Positions 1-8,563 are shown, counted from the first letter of the stretch. The stretch is DNA of 64,000 bases from BRHc4a sp049323915 (GCA_049323915.1 JBMOPC010000069.1:18575-82574), one strand, 5' to 3'. The notes: generated from the sequence alone by a model not told the origin. Made by a program: numbers and translations.

Positions 1-293
1 TCATCGGTTTTAAGTATAAAATACCCGTCCCTTTTGGAGATCTCCTCAACACCGGCATAAGCAATATCCAGCCCGAATCTCCTGGCCTGGGCCTCCATGC
101 CCATGGAAAGCTCCGGCCCGCCGATGCCGTCGGTAAAACCGGGGTAATTTTCAATTATTTCGGTACTGGCGGCCAGACCCCCCGGCATTCCACGCTCGAA
201 CAGAACTGTATTCAGGTCGGCCCTGGCCGCGTAAATACCCGCCGCAAGTCCTGCAGGCCCGCCTCCTATAATGGCCAAATCCACAGCCTTCAT
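1..293 (-). CDS. trxB: Thioredoxin reductase, N-terminal part (cut by window edge)
   Basis: Only the first 97 or so codons are inside the window. The protein begins MKAVDLAIIGGGPAGLAAG, a typical FAD-binding GxGxxG Rossmann start, and continues with a segment ending GMPGGLAAST and then ENYPGF, as in the thioredoxin reductase/alkyl hydroperoxide reductase F flavoprotein family. It would reduce thioredoxin (or a related partner) with NADPH in the cytoplasm. The redox-active CxxC of the family lies beyond the edge, so an atypical ferredoxin-dependent or NADH-dependent relative cannot be excluded. Two adjacent ATG codons (294-296 and 291-293) are possible; the second is better spaced from the GAGGTG ribosome site. 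A good promoter lies just upstream, so it is transcribed separately from the liv operon. Confidence 0.85.
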   Translation of the reverse strand, partial: MKAVDLAIIGGGPAGLAAGIYAARADLNTVLFERGMPGGLAASTEIIENYPGFTDGIGGPELSMGMEAQARRFGLDIAYAGVEEISKRDGYFILKTD

Positions 294-336
294 CATCTTC
301 ACCTCAATTTAAATGAAAAACAATTTTTACCGATAT

Positions 337-365
337 ATATTAACCCATGTTCACAAGTCAGTCAA
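337..365 (-). promoter_or_regulatory. Sigma-A type promoter of trxB
   Basis: On the minus strand TTGACT (360-365), a 17-base spacer and TAATAT (337-342) give a near-consensus housekeeping promoter about 40 bases before the trxB start. It lies between the liv terminator and trxB. Confidence 0.75.
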
Positions 366-420
366 GCATGCCCATTACCTTTTGAAGACCGTTCATAACC
401 AAAAAACGACAGCCGGTTAA

Positions 421-449
421 TTAAAAAAAAGCCGTCCGAAGACGGCTGT
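421..449 (-). terminator. Intrinsic terminator of the liv operon
   Basis: On the minus strand a perfect 7-bp stem AGCCGTC/GACGGCT (430-436 and 441-447) with a four-base loop is followed by eight T residues, directly after the livF stop codon. Confidence 0.9.
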
Positions 450-466
450 CAGGCATACTCCAGCTA

Positions 467-1186
467 TTAAACCTCTTCCTCGCTCTCACCCAGGTAGGCG
501 CAGCGCACCCTGGAGTCCTGCTGCACCTCGGCTGCGGCGCCTCCGAAGATTATCCTTCCGGTCTCCAGCACGTAGGCCCTGTGGGCCACCTGCAGCGCCA
601 TGAAGGCGTTTTGCTCCACCAGCAGTACCGTTGTGCCCTGCTGGTTTATCTTCCTGATTATGTCGAATATCTCTTCCACCAGCACCGGGGAAAGACCCAT
701 GGAGGGCTCGTCCAGTATCAGCAGCGACGGCTTGCTCATCAGCCCCCGGCCTATGGCCACCATCTGCTGCTCTCCCCCGGAAAGCGTGCCGGCCATCTGC
801 TTCGACCTTTCCTTAAGCCTGGGGAACCTCTCCAGCACCATTTCCAGGTTTTCTTTTATTTCATTCTTGTCCTTGCGGGTGTAGGCCCCCATCATGAGGT
901 TTTCCATTACCGTAAGGTTGGGGAATATCTGCCGTCCCTCGGGAACGTGGGAGAGTCCCATCTGCACTATCCTGTGAGCCGGGACACTGTTGATGCGCTG
1001 GCCCCGGAAGGTGATTTCGCCGCTCTTGGCCTTGACTATCCCTGATATGGCCCTCATGGTGGTGGATTTGCCGGCCCCGTTGGCGCCGATGAGGGTGACC
1101 ACCTCCCCCTCGTTTACGTTGAAGGATATTCCCTGCAGGGCGTGGATGGAGCCGTAGTATACGTTTAAGTCGCTTATGGTCAGCAT
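467..1186 (-). CDS. livF: Branched-chain amino acid ABC transporter, ATPase LivF
   Basis: 239-residue cytoplasmic ATPase that powers branched-chain amino acid (or related substrate) import together with LivG. Visible motifs are Walker A GANGAGKST (about residues 34-42), signature LSGGEQQ (about 135), Walker B LLILDEPSMGL and a switch histidine-like region around LLVEQN. The LSGGEQQ and EQN features and the length of about 240 are typical of LivF rather than LivG. It is the last gene of the livKHMGF operon, overlaps the end of livG by 7 bases, and is followed by an intrinsic terminator. Substrate preference (Leu/Ile/Val versus amides, urea or aromatic acids) cannot be read from this subunit. 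Confidence 0.93.
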   Translation of the reverse strand: MLTISDLNVYYGSIHALQGISFNVNEGEVVTLIGANGAGKSTTMRAISGIVKAKSGEITFRGQRINSVPAHRIVQMGLSHVPEGRQIFPNLTVMENLMMGAYTRKDKNEIKENLEMVLERFPRLKERSKQMAGTLSGGEQQMVAIGRGLMSKPSLLILDEPSMGLSPVLVEEIFDIIRKINQQGTTVLLVEQNAFMALQVAHRAYVLETGRIIFGGAAAEVQQDSRVRCAYLGESEEEV

Positions 1187-1968
1187 TGGGCCATCGCCGC
1201 CCCCTTCCCCAGATAGGCTTCCAGCACCACGGGGTTGTTCCTTATCTCGGCCGGCAGCCCCGCTGCTATTATCTGGCCGAAATCCAGCACCACTAGCCTT
1301 TCGCAGAGCTTCATAACCATTCCCATCTGGTGCTCTATCAACAGCACGGTGAGGTCGAATTTTTCTTTTACATATTTAATCAGGTCCACCATTTTGGCCA
1401 CCTCGGCGGGGTTCATTCCGGCCGCCGGCTCGTCAAGCAGCAAAAGCCTGGGCTTGCCGGCCAGTGCCCTGGCGATCTCAAGCCGTCTCTGGGCGCCGTA
1501 GGGGAGGTTCATGGCCTTGTCATGGGCCCTGTCCTCAAGCCCCAGTGCCTTAAGAAGCTCCATGGCCCCGTCTGTTATGGCGGCCTCCTGCTTTTTGAAC
1601 CGGGGTGTCCGGAACACCGCGTCTATCATATTGTACTCCACCCTGGAGTGGAATATGGTCATTACGTTGTCCAGCACGGTGTTGCCCCTGAACAGCCTGA
1701 TGTTCTGGAATGTCCTGGCGATGCCTCTCTGGGCCACCAGGTAGGGTGACATCCCGGTGATGTCGCTGTCGAGAAAGGTGATCTTTCCGGCGGTGGGTTT
1801 GTATATGCCCGAGATCATGTTGAACACGGTGGTCTTTCCGGCTCCGTTGGGGCCGATGAGTCCCACAATTTCCCCTTTTTCTATGGTCATGTTGAAGTTG
1901 CTGACCGCTTTTAAGCCGCCAAAGCTCTTGTCAACATTTTCAGCTACGAGAACTGACATTGACACCAT
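1180..1968 (-). CDS. livG: Branched-chain amino acid ABC transporter, ATPase LivG
   Basis: 262-residue ABC ATPase, partner of LivF. Walker A GPNGAGKTT (about 39-47), the LivG-typical long insertion between Walker A and signature (VLDNVMTIFHSRVEYN region), Walker B LLLLDEPAAGMNP and the switch region LLIEHQMGMVM are all visible; the EPAAGMNP string is a LivG hallmark. The frame starts with two ATG codons nine bases apart; the first has GGGGAG at good spacing and is kept, but MSVLVAEN is possible. The start overlaps the 3' end of livM by 29 bases, suggesting translational coupling. Confidence 0.93.
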   Translation of the reverse strand: MVSMSVLVAENVDKSFGGLKAVSNFNMTIEKGEIVGLIGPNGAGKTTVFNMISGIYKPTAGKITFLDSDITGMSPYLVAQRGIARTFQNIRLFRGNTVLDNVMTIFHSRVEYNMIDAVFRTPRFKKQEAAITDGAMELLKALGLEDRAHDKAMNLPYGAQRRLEIARALAGKPRLLLLDEPAAGMNPAEVAKMVDLIKYVKEKFDLTVLLIEHQMGMVMKLCERLVVLDFGQIIAAGLPAEIRNNPVVLEAYLGKGAAMAQC

Positions 1969-2956
1969 CCTTTCTCCCCAACAGCGTGCCCAGTGGCTGT
2001 GGAATAAGGATACCCAGTTCCTTGCCGCTAAATATTCCCTGGGGTCTTAATAATATGGCCACTATAAGTATCAGGGCATATATTACACCGCGAAAATCTA
2101 TAAATGCCTCTCCGAGGACAAATCTTAGCCCCTCCAATACAAATACCCAGGCTATGGCGGTCACCACTGTCCCGGTCATGCTGCCCAGCCCTCCCAGCAC
2201 AACTACCAGCAGGAAGTCGAAGGACTTTAAAAAGTCGAAGCTGGTGGGGTGCAGGAACGGGTAGCGGTGGGCGTACATTGCCCCGGCCAGGCCCGCCAGC
2301 GCACAGCCCAGTACAAATGCCATTACTTTTATCTTTGTTGTGTTTATTCCCAGCACGTCGGCCGCTATCTCGTCTTCTCTCACTGCGGTGCATGCCCTGC
2401 CGTAGGAGGAGTATATGAAGTTCCTGACCAGCAGAATCACCAGGAAGGTGAATAAGAACACCCACTCGAAGGTGGCCAGCTGCGGCGTGCCGGACATTCC
2501 GGTGGCGCCTCCCAGTGCCGGCAGTATTTTGTTGGAGTTGTCCATGCCAACCTTGACGATTATTCCAAATCCCAGGGTGGCTATCCCCAGGTAGTCCGAC
2601 CTCAGCCTCAATATGGGAAGCCCGATGATGAGCGCCAGAAGCCCGGCCACTGCCGCACCGATGAAAAGCGCCACTATAAACATGGGTATGCTGCCCTGGC
2701 CCACGGTCTTGCCGAAAAGCCCGCCGGCATAGGCCCCCAGCCCGAAGAAAGCGGCGTGGCCCAGTGAAAACTGGCCGGTGAATCCGTATATAAGGCTTAG
2801 CCCCAGCGCCCCCATGGTGGTGATCAGGGCCTGGTCCAGCACCCTCTGCCAGTACGGGTTGATTATTCCCGTGTTCTCCATGAAGCTGATAACGGCGTAA
2901 ATGGCCACTGTGGCAGCCAGCATTAGTATTGTGTTCTTTGATGATGTCTTAGCCAT
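1940..2956 (-). CDS. livM: Branched-chain amino acid ABC transporter, permease LivM
   Basis: 338-residue polytopic membrane protein. Hydrophobic segments run almost throughout, with the conserved LivM stretches YGFTGQFSLGHAAFFGLGAY (about 60-79) and VVVLGGLGSMTGTVVTAI in the second half. The cytoplasmic coupling loop contains the EDEIAADVLGIN motif typical of the LivHM family. It forms the translocation pore with LivH. It is separated from livH by only 13 bases and overlaps livG. Confidence 0.93.
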   Translation of the reverse strand: MAKTSSKNTILMLAATVAIYAVISFMENTGIINPYWQRVLDQALITTMGALGLSLIYGFTGQFSLGHAAFFGLGAYAGGLFGKTVGQGSIPMFIVALFIGAAVAGLLALIIGLPILRLRSDYLGIATLGFGIIVKVGMDNSNKILPALGGATGMSGTPQLATFEWVFLFTFLVILLVRNFIYSSYGRACTAVREDEIAADVLGINTTKIKVMAFVLGCALAGLAGAMYAHRYPFLHPTSFDFLKSFDFLLVVVLGGLGSMTGTVVTAIAWVFVLEGLRFVLGEAFIDFRGVIYALILIVAILLRPQGIFSGKELGILIPQPLGTLLGRKDGVNVSSRS

Positions 2957-2969
2957 TTTTCACACCCCT

Positions 2970-3854
2970 TTACACCTTATCAGGCTCGTTGCGCCCCAGG
3001 ATTCCCGTGGGCCGGATCAGGAGAACCAGTATCAGTATGGTGAAGGCTATGGCGTCCCGCAGCTGTGACGACAGGTAGGCAGAGGTGAGGGTTTCCACCT
3101 GCCCCATTATTATGGCGCCCAAAACCGCGCCCGGTATTATGCCGATGCCGCCCAGCACCGCCGCTGTAAAAGCCTTCAGCCCCGGCATTATGCCCATGAA
3201 GGGGTGTATCTGGGGATAGGCTATGGCGTAGAGCACTCCCCCGGCCGCCGCGAAGGCCGAACCTATGGCGAAGGTTATGGATATGGTGGTGTCCACATTT
3301 ACTCCCATCAGCCTGGCGGCGTTGTGGTCCACCGACACGGTGCGCATGGCCATTCCTATTTTTGTCCGGTAAATGAGAAACTGCAGCGCCGCCAGCATGA
3401 TCAGGACCGTTAACGCCACGGTGACCTGTATGTTGGTTATGGTTATGCCGAAGATTTGCCAGTGTATTTCTTCAAAGGGCCGCTGCACCACCCTGAAGTT
3501 TGGTCCGAACACGAATTTGAGGCTTCCGAAGTATTCCAGAAACAGCGAAACGCCCAGGGCGCTTATCAGCGCCGCTATCTTAGGCGCGTATCTCAGCGGG
3601 CGGTACGCAATCCGCTCAATGGTCACGCCCAGGGCCGAACACACAACCATGGCCGTTAATACCGCCAAGGGTACCGGCATTCCCCACTGGGTAAAACCGA
3701 AATAGCCTACGAAGGCTCCCACCATGAATACGTCACCGTGGGCGAAGTTTATGAGTTTCACCACTCCGTACACCATGGTGTAGCCCAGGGCAATCAAGGC
3801 GTACATAAAACCCAGCTGTAACCCGTTAATTATCTGATCAGCCAAATGTTCCAA
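2970..3854 (-). CDS. livH: Branched-chain amino acid ABC transporter, permease LivH
   Basis: About 294-residue permease, the second pore subunit. Conserved LivH features are LGYTMVYGVVKLINFAHGD near the start, GVNVDTTISITFAIGSAFAA in the coupling loop and the C-terminal ILVLLIRPTGILG. The open frame extends upstream to 3911, but that extension runs through a hairpin and has no family similarity. I place the start at a TTG (3852-3854) giving LEHLADQIINGLQ, because GGGAGG sits seven bases before it. The first-gene spacing from livK (72 bases) contains a strong hairpin. Confidence 0.9.
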   Translation of the reverse strand: MEHLADQIINGLQLGFMYALIALGYTMVYGVVKLINFAHGDVFMVGAFVGYFGFTQWGMPVPLAVLTAMVVCSALGVTIERIAYRPLRYAPKIAALISALGVSLFLEYFGSLKFVFGPNFRVVQRPFEEIHWQIFGITITNIQVTVALTVLIMLAALQFLIYRTKIGMAMRTVSVDHNAARLMGVNVDTTISITFAIGSAFAAAGGVLYAIAYPQIHPFMGIMPGLKAFTAAVLGGIGIIPGAVLGAIIMGQVETLTSAYLSSQLRDAIAFTILILVLLIRPTGILGRNEPDKV

Positions 3855-3880
3855 TGTATTGCCTCCCGGAAGAAAAGTTG

Positions 3881-3912
3881 CTTGCGGGGAGGTGAGGGCA
3901 CCTCCCCGCAAG
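3881..3912 (-). promoter_or_regulatory. Strong intercistronic hairpin between livK and livH
   Basis: A perfect 14-bp stem (3881-3894 with 3899-3912) and four-base loop lie 14 bases after the livK stop codon. The following minus-strand sequence has only a short T-rich stretch (CTTTTCTT), so it looks like a partial terminator or mRNA-stabilising hairpin that lowers permease expression relative to the abundant binding protein, a common arrangement in ABC operons. Confidence 0.75.
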
Positions 3913-3926
3913 ATTGCTGGATTTAT

Positions 3927-5093
3927 TTATGGAGCTACAGTGGCGACGAAGGCCTGCTTGCCGTCTTTAACCTGCAGTATGGTTGCAGATTTGATGGGGT
4001 TGCCGTCCTTGTCATAGGTTACCTTGCCGCTGACAACCTGGAAGTCCTTGGTATTCTGCATGGCTTCCTTAATCTTTACGGGATCCTTGGTGTTGGCGGT
4101 CTTAATGGCGTTCATGAGCAGGGTGGCCGCGTCATAAGCCAGAGCGGCCAGGGCGTCCGGGGTGCTGCCGTGCTTGGCCTTGTAAGCGCTTACGAACTCC
4201 TTGACTGCCGGGCTGGGATCGTCAGGAGAGTAGTGGTTTGTAAAGTATGATCCTTCCATGGTCTTATAGTCGAGGTCCTTGGAGTCCCAACCGTCACCGC
4301 CCAGGAATACGGCCTTGATGTTTTTCTCCCTGGCCTGCTTGCCGATCAGGCTGACCTTCTGGTAATAGTCGGGCAGATAGAGTATGTCAGGGTTCTTCTT
4401 GGCTATGTTGGTGAGCACGGCGCTGAAGTCAACGTCGGTCTGGGAATAGGCCAGGAAGTCGGTGACTTCTCCGCCGCCTGCGGTAAAGCTTTGCTTAAAG
4501 TTGTTGGCCAGGCCGATGGTGTAGTCATTGCCCTGATCATACAGAACGGCTGCCTTTTTCTTCTTCAGGTTTTCCAGGGCAAACTTGGCGGCAACTTTAC
4601 CCTGGAATGGGTCGATGAAGCAGGCGCGGAAGATGTACTCCTTACGCTTGCCGTCTTCAACGGTAACCTTCTCGTTGGTGGCGGTGCCGGTAACCAGGAT
4701 GACCTTGCTTTCGTTTGCCATTTTCGAAATAGGAATGGTGGTCTTGGATGTCACAGATCCGACAATAGCGTTAACCTTATCCTGGGAAATCAGCTTGGTG
4801 GCAACGTTAACTGCCTCGGTAGCATCATTGCGGTCGTCGGCGGTAACAACTTCTATCTTGTATTCGCCCACTTTGCCGCCAAATTTGTCAATGGCCATTT
4901 TGGCGCCGTTGATGGTGGACTCGCCGAATGTTTTTACATCGCCGGTAAGGGGTGCAATGATACCAATCTTGATAACCTTGTCATCGGCCGCTTTCTTCTC
5001 ATCTTTGCCGCCACCGCCACAGCCGGTGACGATCAGCGCCATGCTCAGCAGCACGACCATTAGAACGGTAAACCATTTTGCCTTGTTACGCAT
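3927..5093 (-). CDS. livK: Branched-chain amino acid binding lipoprotein LivK
   Basis: 388-residue type I periplasmic binding protein (Peripla_BP_6 family), anchored outside the membrane as a lipoprotein. The signal peptide ends in the lipobox LIVTGC (cysteine at about residue 25) followed by a glycine run. The mature part starts KIGIIAPLTGDVKTFGEST, the classic LivK/LivJ opening, and has GSVTSKTTIPIS for the ligand carboxylate and amino contacts. First gene of the operon, with GGGAGG upstream of the ATG. No amino-acid-responsive leader is recognisable in the roughly 290 bases ahead of it. Confidence 0.93.
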   Translation of the reverse strand: MRNKAKWFTVLMVVLLSMALIVTGCGGGGKDEKKAADDKVIKIGIIAPLTGDVKTFGESTINGAKMAIDKFGGKVGEYKIEVVTADDRNDATEAVNVATKLISQDKVNAIVGSVTSKTTIPISKMANESKVILVTGTATNEKVTVEDGKRKEYIFRACFIDPFQGKVAAKFALENLKKKKAAVLYDQGNDYTIGLANNFKQSFTAGGGEVTDFLAYSQTDVDFSAVLTNIAKKNPDILYLPDYYQKVSLIGKQAREKNIKAVFLGGDGWDSKDLDYKTMEGSYFTNHYSPDDPSPAVKEFVSAYKAKHGSTPDALAALAYDAATLLMNAIKTANTKDPVKIKEAMQNTKDFQVVSGKVTYDKDGNPIKSATILQVKDGKQAFVATVAP

Positions 5094-5330
5094 GTACCCA
5101 GATTCCTCCCTTTAATTTAGAATCTTGCAAAAAATGTTAAAAAACTCACCTCCCAACCGCTTAACCTAAAAACAACTCCGAAAAGCATCTTTTTAAAATG
5201 CCCGGAGCACGAAATTAGACGTTTCATAATTCAACATAATTTACTTAAATCCTCCCATAACAGGAGCAGATCTAATTTTAATTTTTCTAAATAATATAAT
5301 TAAGGGGAACTCCCCTTGGAACCCCCGGGC

Positions 5331-5374
5331 ATAGGAAATTATTTGCAGAATTCCTCTGGAGCATAATTTCCTAT
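5331..5374. repeat. Inverted repeat, 12-bp perfect arms
   Basis: ATAGGAAATTAT (5331-5342) and ATAATTTCCTAT (5363-5374) are exact inverted copies; the 20-base loop contains a smaller CAGA/TCTG stem. It is AT-rich with no T-run placed for termination. It looks like a small dispersed structured repeat rather than an operator, but only one copy is in this window. Confidence 0.6.
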
Positions 5375-5380
5375 ATCACA

Positions 5381-5408
5381 AAAGAGGCGCCTCTTCTTGA
5401 GGCACCTC
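5381..5408 (-). terminator. Likely intrinsic terminator downstream of the MTAP-like gene
   Basis: Minus strand: GAGGTGCCTC, five-base loop, GAGGCGCCTC with a single mismatch in the ten-base stem, followed by TTTTGTG. It is about 290 bases beyond the stop codon of the 5696-6523 gene. Confidence 0.55.
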
Positions 5409-5629
5409 AGCATAGGCCGGGGAAAATTCTTTGATTTTGAAACGGGTCACACTTCACAAAATCACCTGGCATGGAATCACCTGACATTACAGAGACTTTT
5501 TAATGGCTGCCTCTCTAAGACCTGACAATAACTTGCCTTCCCACCCCCCCGACCTATTTTATTAAATATATATTTGGGAGAAGAAGATATATTACCTGGT
5601 AATTAATGGCTATATGCTGTGAGCTATAC

Positions 5630-5664
5630 GCTATTAGCTATTAGCCGCTAGCCGCTAGCTACTA
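5630..5664. repeat. Degenerate heptamer array
   Basis: Five adjacent 7-base units: GCTATTA twice, GCCGCTA twice, then GCTACTA. Probably a slippage-derived simple repeat. Confidence 0.7.
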
Positions 5665-5695
5665 TACCTGATACCTGTTGCTTACGGATTAAATC

Positions 5696-6523
5696 TTATT
5701 GCTGCTTAAGCAGTGTGTCCCTGCGAAGATCCCGGCAGCCGCACCCGCTGTCAGGCCCTTCCATTTTTCCCAGTGCGTCAAGGAGTATTTCGGCCACCTG
5801 TCGTGACATTCCGTAAAAAATATCTTTCAGTTCTGCATGGTCCCAGTCCTTGATCACTCCCTCGGCATAGTTCACCACCAGGTCCAGCCTGCCGTAGCAA
5901 GATCCTATCTCTCTGGCGAGATAGACCTCGGGACACATGCTCTGGCCCACCACATCAGCGCCCATGCGCCCGATCATGGCCACCTCGGCCCTGCTTTCAA
6001 AATGTCTCCCGTCGGTCACGGCATATATCCCCCGGTCAAATACCCTCCCCATGTACAACCTTTCAGAGGAATCAATTAAAAGCCGGGTTATTTCCGGACA
6101 GACCGGCTGCCTCATCACCATAAGGTAAGGTCCTCCCAGTCCCACATCCTTACGCATGGAAAAGTCGATATAATCAGAGCATATCAAGAGATCCCTGGGT
6201 TTCAGAAGATGGTTGACCGATCCCACCCCTCCCTCTGCGAGAATTTTTCTCACACCGGACTTTCTGAAAACCCAGAAAATCTGCTGGGACGCCGCCCCCC
6301 TGGAAACCCCGGGCCTCCAGCCATGCATCCTGACCGTGGCCACGGTTTTTTCCCCGAACCTGAAAAACTTAAAAGGGGGGCTCTCTCCATAAGGAGTCTC
6401 AAATACCACCCCGTTTTCAATCAGCTCAATATCTTCCCGCCTCAGGTCCTCGGGAAAATCAATGCTGTATGTACCCGATCCTCCGATTACGGCGTACAGG
6501 GCACCGGGAACACTGGCGCGCAT
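5696..6523 (-). CDS. Purine nucleoside phosphorylase of the MTA phosphorylase family
   Basis: 275-residue cytoplasmic enzyme of the PNP_UDP_1 fold, closest by eye to 5'-methylthioadenosine phosphorylases, which split MTA (or another purine nucleoside) with phosphate. Supporting motifs are the phosphate-loop start AVIGGSGTYS, TPYGESPPFKFF, HGWRPGVSRGAA in place of the usual HGRxHxxxP, and ADVVGQSMCPEVYLAREIG. The replaced residues around the base and ribose sites mean the substrate may not be MTA. The AGGAGGTG site is rather far (about 12 bases) from the ATG. The neighbouring upstream gene is a SAM-dependent methyltransferase. Confidence 0.78.
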   Translation of the reverse strand: MRASVPGALYAVIGGSGTYSIDFPEDLRREDIELIENGVVFETPYGESPPFKFFRFGEKTVATVRMHGWRPGVSRGAASQQIFWVFRKSGVRKILAEGGVGSVNHLLKPRDLLICSDYIDFSMRKDVGLGGPYLMVMRQPVCPEITRLLIDSSERLYMGRVFDRGIYAVTDGRHFESRAEVAMIGRMGADVVGQSMCPEVYLAREIGSCYGRLDLVVNYAEGVIKDWDHAELKDIFYGMSRQVAEILLDALGKMEGPDSGCGCRDLRRDTLLKQQ

Positions 6524-6583
6524 TTTTTATAAAACACCTCCTAAATATCTTTTAAGACTCTTCATTCAGCCCCCTGGGACTGT

Positions 6584-7330
6584 TTACGGCCACGGCCTTC
6601 TGGCTACATAAAAGTGCCGCCTGCTCTTATTATGCGGAGGATTGAAAGTAAACCCGTCGTAGACTGCCAGAAACATAAATCCAGCCTCTTCCAGCATTTT
6701 TTCCGCTTCCTGGATACCATACCCCCTTTCCAGGTGTGTCTCGGTAAATTTGCGGTAAATATCCCCGTCTTTTACAAAACATGTTATGTTTACGGTCCAT
6801 AAAGCCCGGCCGGTATCATGTCCGGTGCGGTATATAATGGTGACTTCTTCTTCGTCCACCACCCCGGGACTGCCGTCAACATCCCCGATCCAATCCAGGG
6901 CGTTAAGGTCAAATATAAACATGCCGCCGGGACAAAGGTTGTCATACGTGTTTTTAAAAACCCTTCTCAGTCCGTCCGGCTCCAGTATATAGTTCAGCCC
7001 GTCGTGAAAGCAGGTTGCCAGCTCCACCGGGTTTTCCAGCAGGAAATCAGTCATGTCGCCTACATGGTATTCTATTTCCAGGCCAATACCGGAGGCCTTT
7101 TCCCTGGCAACACCTATCATTTCGGGCGATCTGTCAACGCCTGCTGCCCGGTACCCTTTTACCGCAAAGGGAATAAGGGTGTTGCCGGTGCCGCAGGCCA
7201 GATCCAGCACGCTTCGGGGAGTGAAGCCGAAATGGTTCATAATGGATTCCACGTAATCAATCCACTGCCCGAAATCAACCCCGGCAACGAGATAGTCGTA
7301 TACGGCGGCAAGCCCCCTGTAATTGTGCAA
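6584..7330 (-). CDS. Class I SAM-dependent methyltransferase
   Basis: 248-residue Rossmann-fold methyltransferase. The SAM-binding motif I is VLDLACGTGNTLIPFA (about residues 41-56), motif II VDRSPEMI, motif III around DMTDFLL, and a post-motif region LNALDWIGDVDG. The tail resembles the YwnG/CypA-like small-molecule methyltransferases; the substrate cannot be named. Start is a TTG at 7330 with GGGGAG nine bases ahead. It lies 60 bases upstream of the MTAP-like gene with no terminator between, so they are probably cotranscribed. Confidence 0.8.
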   Translation of the reverse strand: MHNYRGLAAVYDYLVAGVDFGQWIDYVESIMNHFGFTPRSVLDLACGTGNTLIPFAVKGYRAAGVDRSPEMIGVAREKASGIGLEIEYHVGDMTDFLLENPVELATCFHDGLNYILEPDGLRRVFKNTYDNLCPGGMFIFDLNALDWIGDVDGSPGVVDEEEVTIIYRTGHDTGRALWTVNITCFVKDGDIYRKFTETHLERGYGIQEAEKMLEEAGFMFLAVYDGFTFNPPHNKSRRHFYVARRPWP

Positions 7331-7570
7331 TACCAGCTCCCCTTTCTGAACAAAGTCGCCCTGGGGGCGACTGGAACACAGAACACAGTACTCAGGACTC
7401 AGAATCGTGACAGCCTACATTAGCAGCGACCCCATAGTGACATGAATGTGACGGGGGGTGATTTAAGCCCGGACTGTTACAGCCGAAGATCGATGCAGCC
7501 GGGATTAAACCACTCCTCCCGGCCCGTAAGAGACCCCTAAGCGACCAGAAATATCCTAGGTCTAGGCGTT

Positions 7571-7599
7571 ATAAAAAACCCCGGCCGCACCGGGGTTTA
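7571..7599 (-). terminator. Intrinsic terminator of adk
   Basis: Minus strand: AACCCCGG, five-base loop, CCGGGGTT and then a run of T, beginning 8 bases after the adk stop codon. Confidence 0.92.
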
Positions 7600-7606
7600 A
7601 TTGCAT

Positions 7607-8251
7607 CTATTTCTTCAGCGCCTTTACAATGTCTTCCAGCACGTTCTTTATCTCCTGGTCGCCGTTGATGTCAAGAAGCAATCCCTTTTCCTTGTAGTAA
7701 TCGATAAGGGGCTGTGTTTTCTCTTCATACGCCCTGAGCCTTGTGCCCACGGACTCCTCGTTGTCGTCGCTCCTCTGGTACAGTTCCCCGCCGCAGGAAT
7801 TGCATTTGCCCTCGGTTTGAGGGGGATTGAACAGCACGTGGTATGACGCGCCGCAGCCCTTGCAGACCCTGCGTCCGGTCAGGCGGGCCATAAGCTTGTC
7901 CAGGGGAACCACGATATTGATTACACCATCCATCTTGATGCCCAGGGAGTCCAGGGTGTCGTCCAGCGCCCTGGCCTGCTCCACCGTGCGCGGAAACCCG
8001 TCCAGCAAAAACCCGCCCTTGGTGTCGGGCTGGGAAAGCCTTTCTTTGACCATTCCGATAACCACTTCATCAGGAACCAGGGCGCCCTTGTCCATATACT
8101 CCTTGGCCTTCTTGCCCATTTCGGTTCCCTCTTTGATGGCGTTGCGGAACATGTCCCCTGTGGAAATATGGACTATGTTCAGTTCCTTTACCAGCACTTC
8201 AGCCTGGGTGCCTTTTCCCGCCCCGGGCGGTCCCATGATAAGTAAATTCAA
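7607..8251 (-). CDS. adk: Adenylate kinase
   Basis: 214-residue adenylate kinase (ATP + AMP = 2 ADP), cytoplasmic. Starts MNLLIMGPPGAGKGTQ with the P-loop at residues 7-15, followed by HISTGDMFRNAI (AMP site) and LDGFPRTVEQA. The LID carries a four-cysteine zinc site (CKGC and CNSC), typical of Gram-positive adenylate kinases. A longer frame starts at 8269, but TTG at 8249-8251 has the GGGGAGGGG ribosome site and gives the normal family length. Unusually it stands alone here, not in the secY/map/infA ribosomal operon context. Confidence 0.96.
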   Translation of the reverse strand: MNLLIMGPPGAGKGTQAEVLVKELNIVHISTGDMFRNAIKEGTEMGKKAKEYMDKGALVPDEVVIGMVKERLSQPDTKGGFLLDGFPRTVEQARALDDTLDSLGIKMDGVINIVVPLDKLMARLTGRRVCKGCGASYHVLFNPPQTEGKCNSCGGELYQRSDDNEESVGTRLRAYEEKTQPLIDYYKEKGLLLDINGDQEIKNVLEDIVKALKK

Positions 8252-8563
8252 AACCAGTCCCCTCCCCATATTAAAATGTATCTAAGTATAAATTATACCA
8301 TGCCTGTACATAAGGGGAAATATACCGGCCATTTTTTCTATTATCTACGGGACATATGCAAGAATAGCTTAACCTGAAAAATTGCCCGTAATTACTAAAC
8401 GGGTCAACCAAATGCTGCCATTGAATGGTGATCAATGGCAGTGCCAAATAAATTTGTTAAGGAAATTTTAAGCTGTCTGAAAGGATAACGTAATTTTTGG
8501 GAACTATGATTTTTGTATGGTGAAACACGGAAACAACAATCTAAAAATAAAGGAGGACTTTTC
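8252..8563. other. Divergent intergenic region between adk and rubrerythrin
   Basis: About 310 bases without a gene. It holds an extended -10 (minus strand TGGTATAAT, 8292-8300) that fits an adk promoter, though the -35 is poor, and a 10-bp inverted repeat nearer rubrerythrin. No clear plus-strand promoter hexamers were found. Confidence 0.5.
8415..8441. repeat. Inverted repeat upstream of rubrerythrin
   Basis: CTGCCATTGA (8415-8424) and TCAATGGCAG (8432-8441), perfect 10-bp arms around a 7-base centre. No T-run follows on either strand, so an operator for a dimeric regulator is as likely as an RNA hairpin. It does not resemble a PerR or Fur box. Confidence 0.6.

Larger units (their letters stand above)
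5094..5695. other. Gene-free stretch upstream of livK with repeats and a terminator
   Basis: About 600 bases without a credible gene. It must contain the livK promoter (roughly 5100-5330, no convincing hexamers seen). It also holds a 12-bp inverted repeat (5331-5374), a terminator-like hairpin for the gene to its right (5381-5408) and a short array of heptamer repeats (5630-5664). Confidence 0.7.

Noticed and set aside
5630..5664. Short tandem heptamers as a CRISPR-like or iteron array.
   Set aside because: Units are 7 bases and adjacent with no spacers; too short and degenerate for either.
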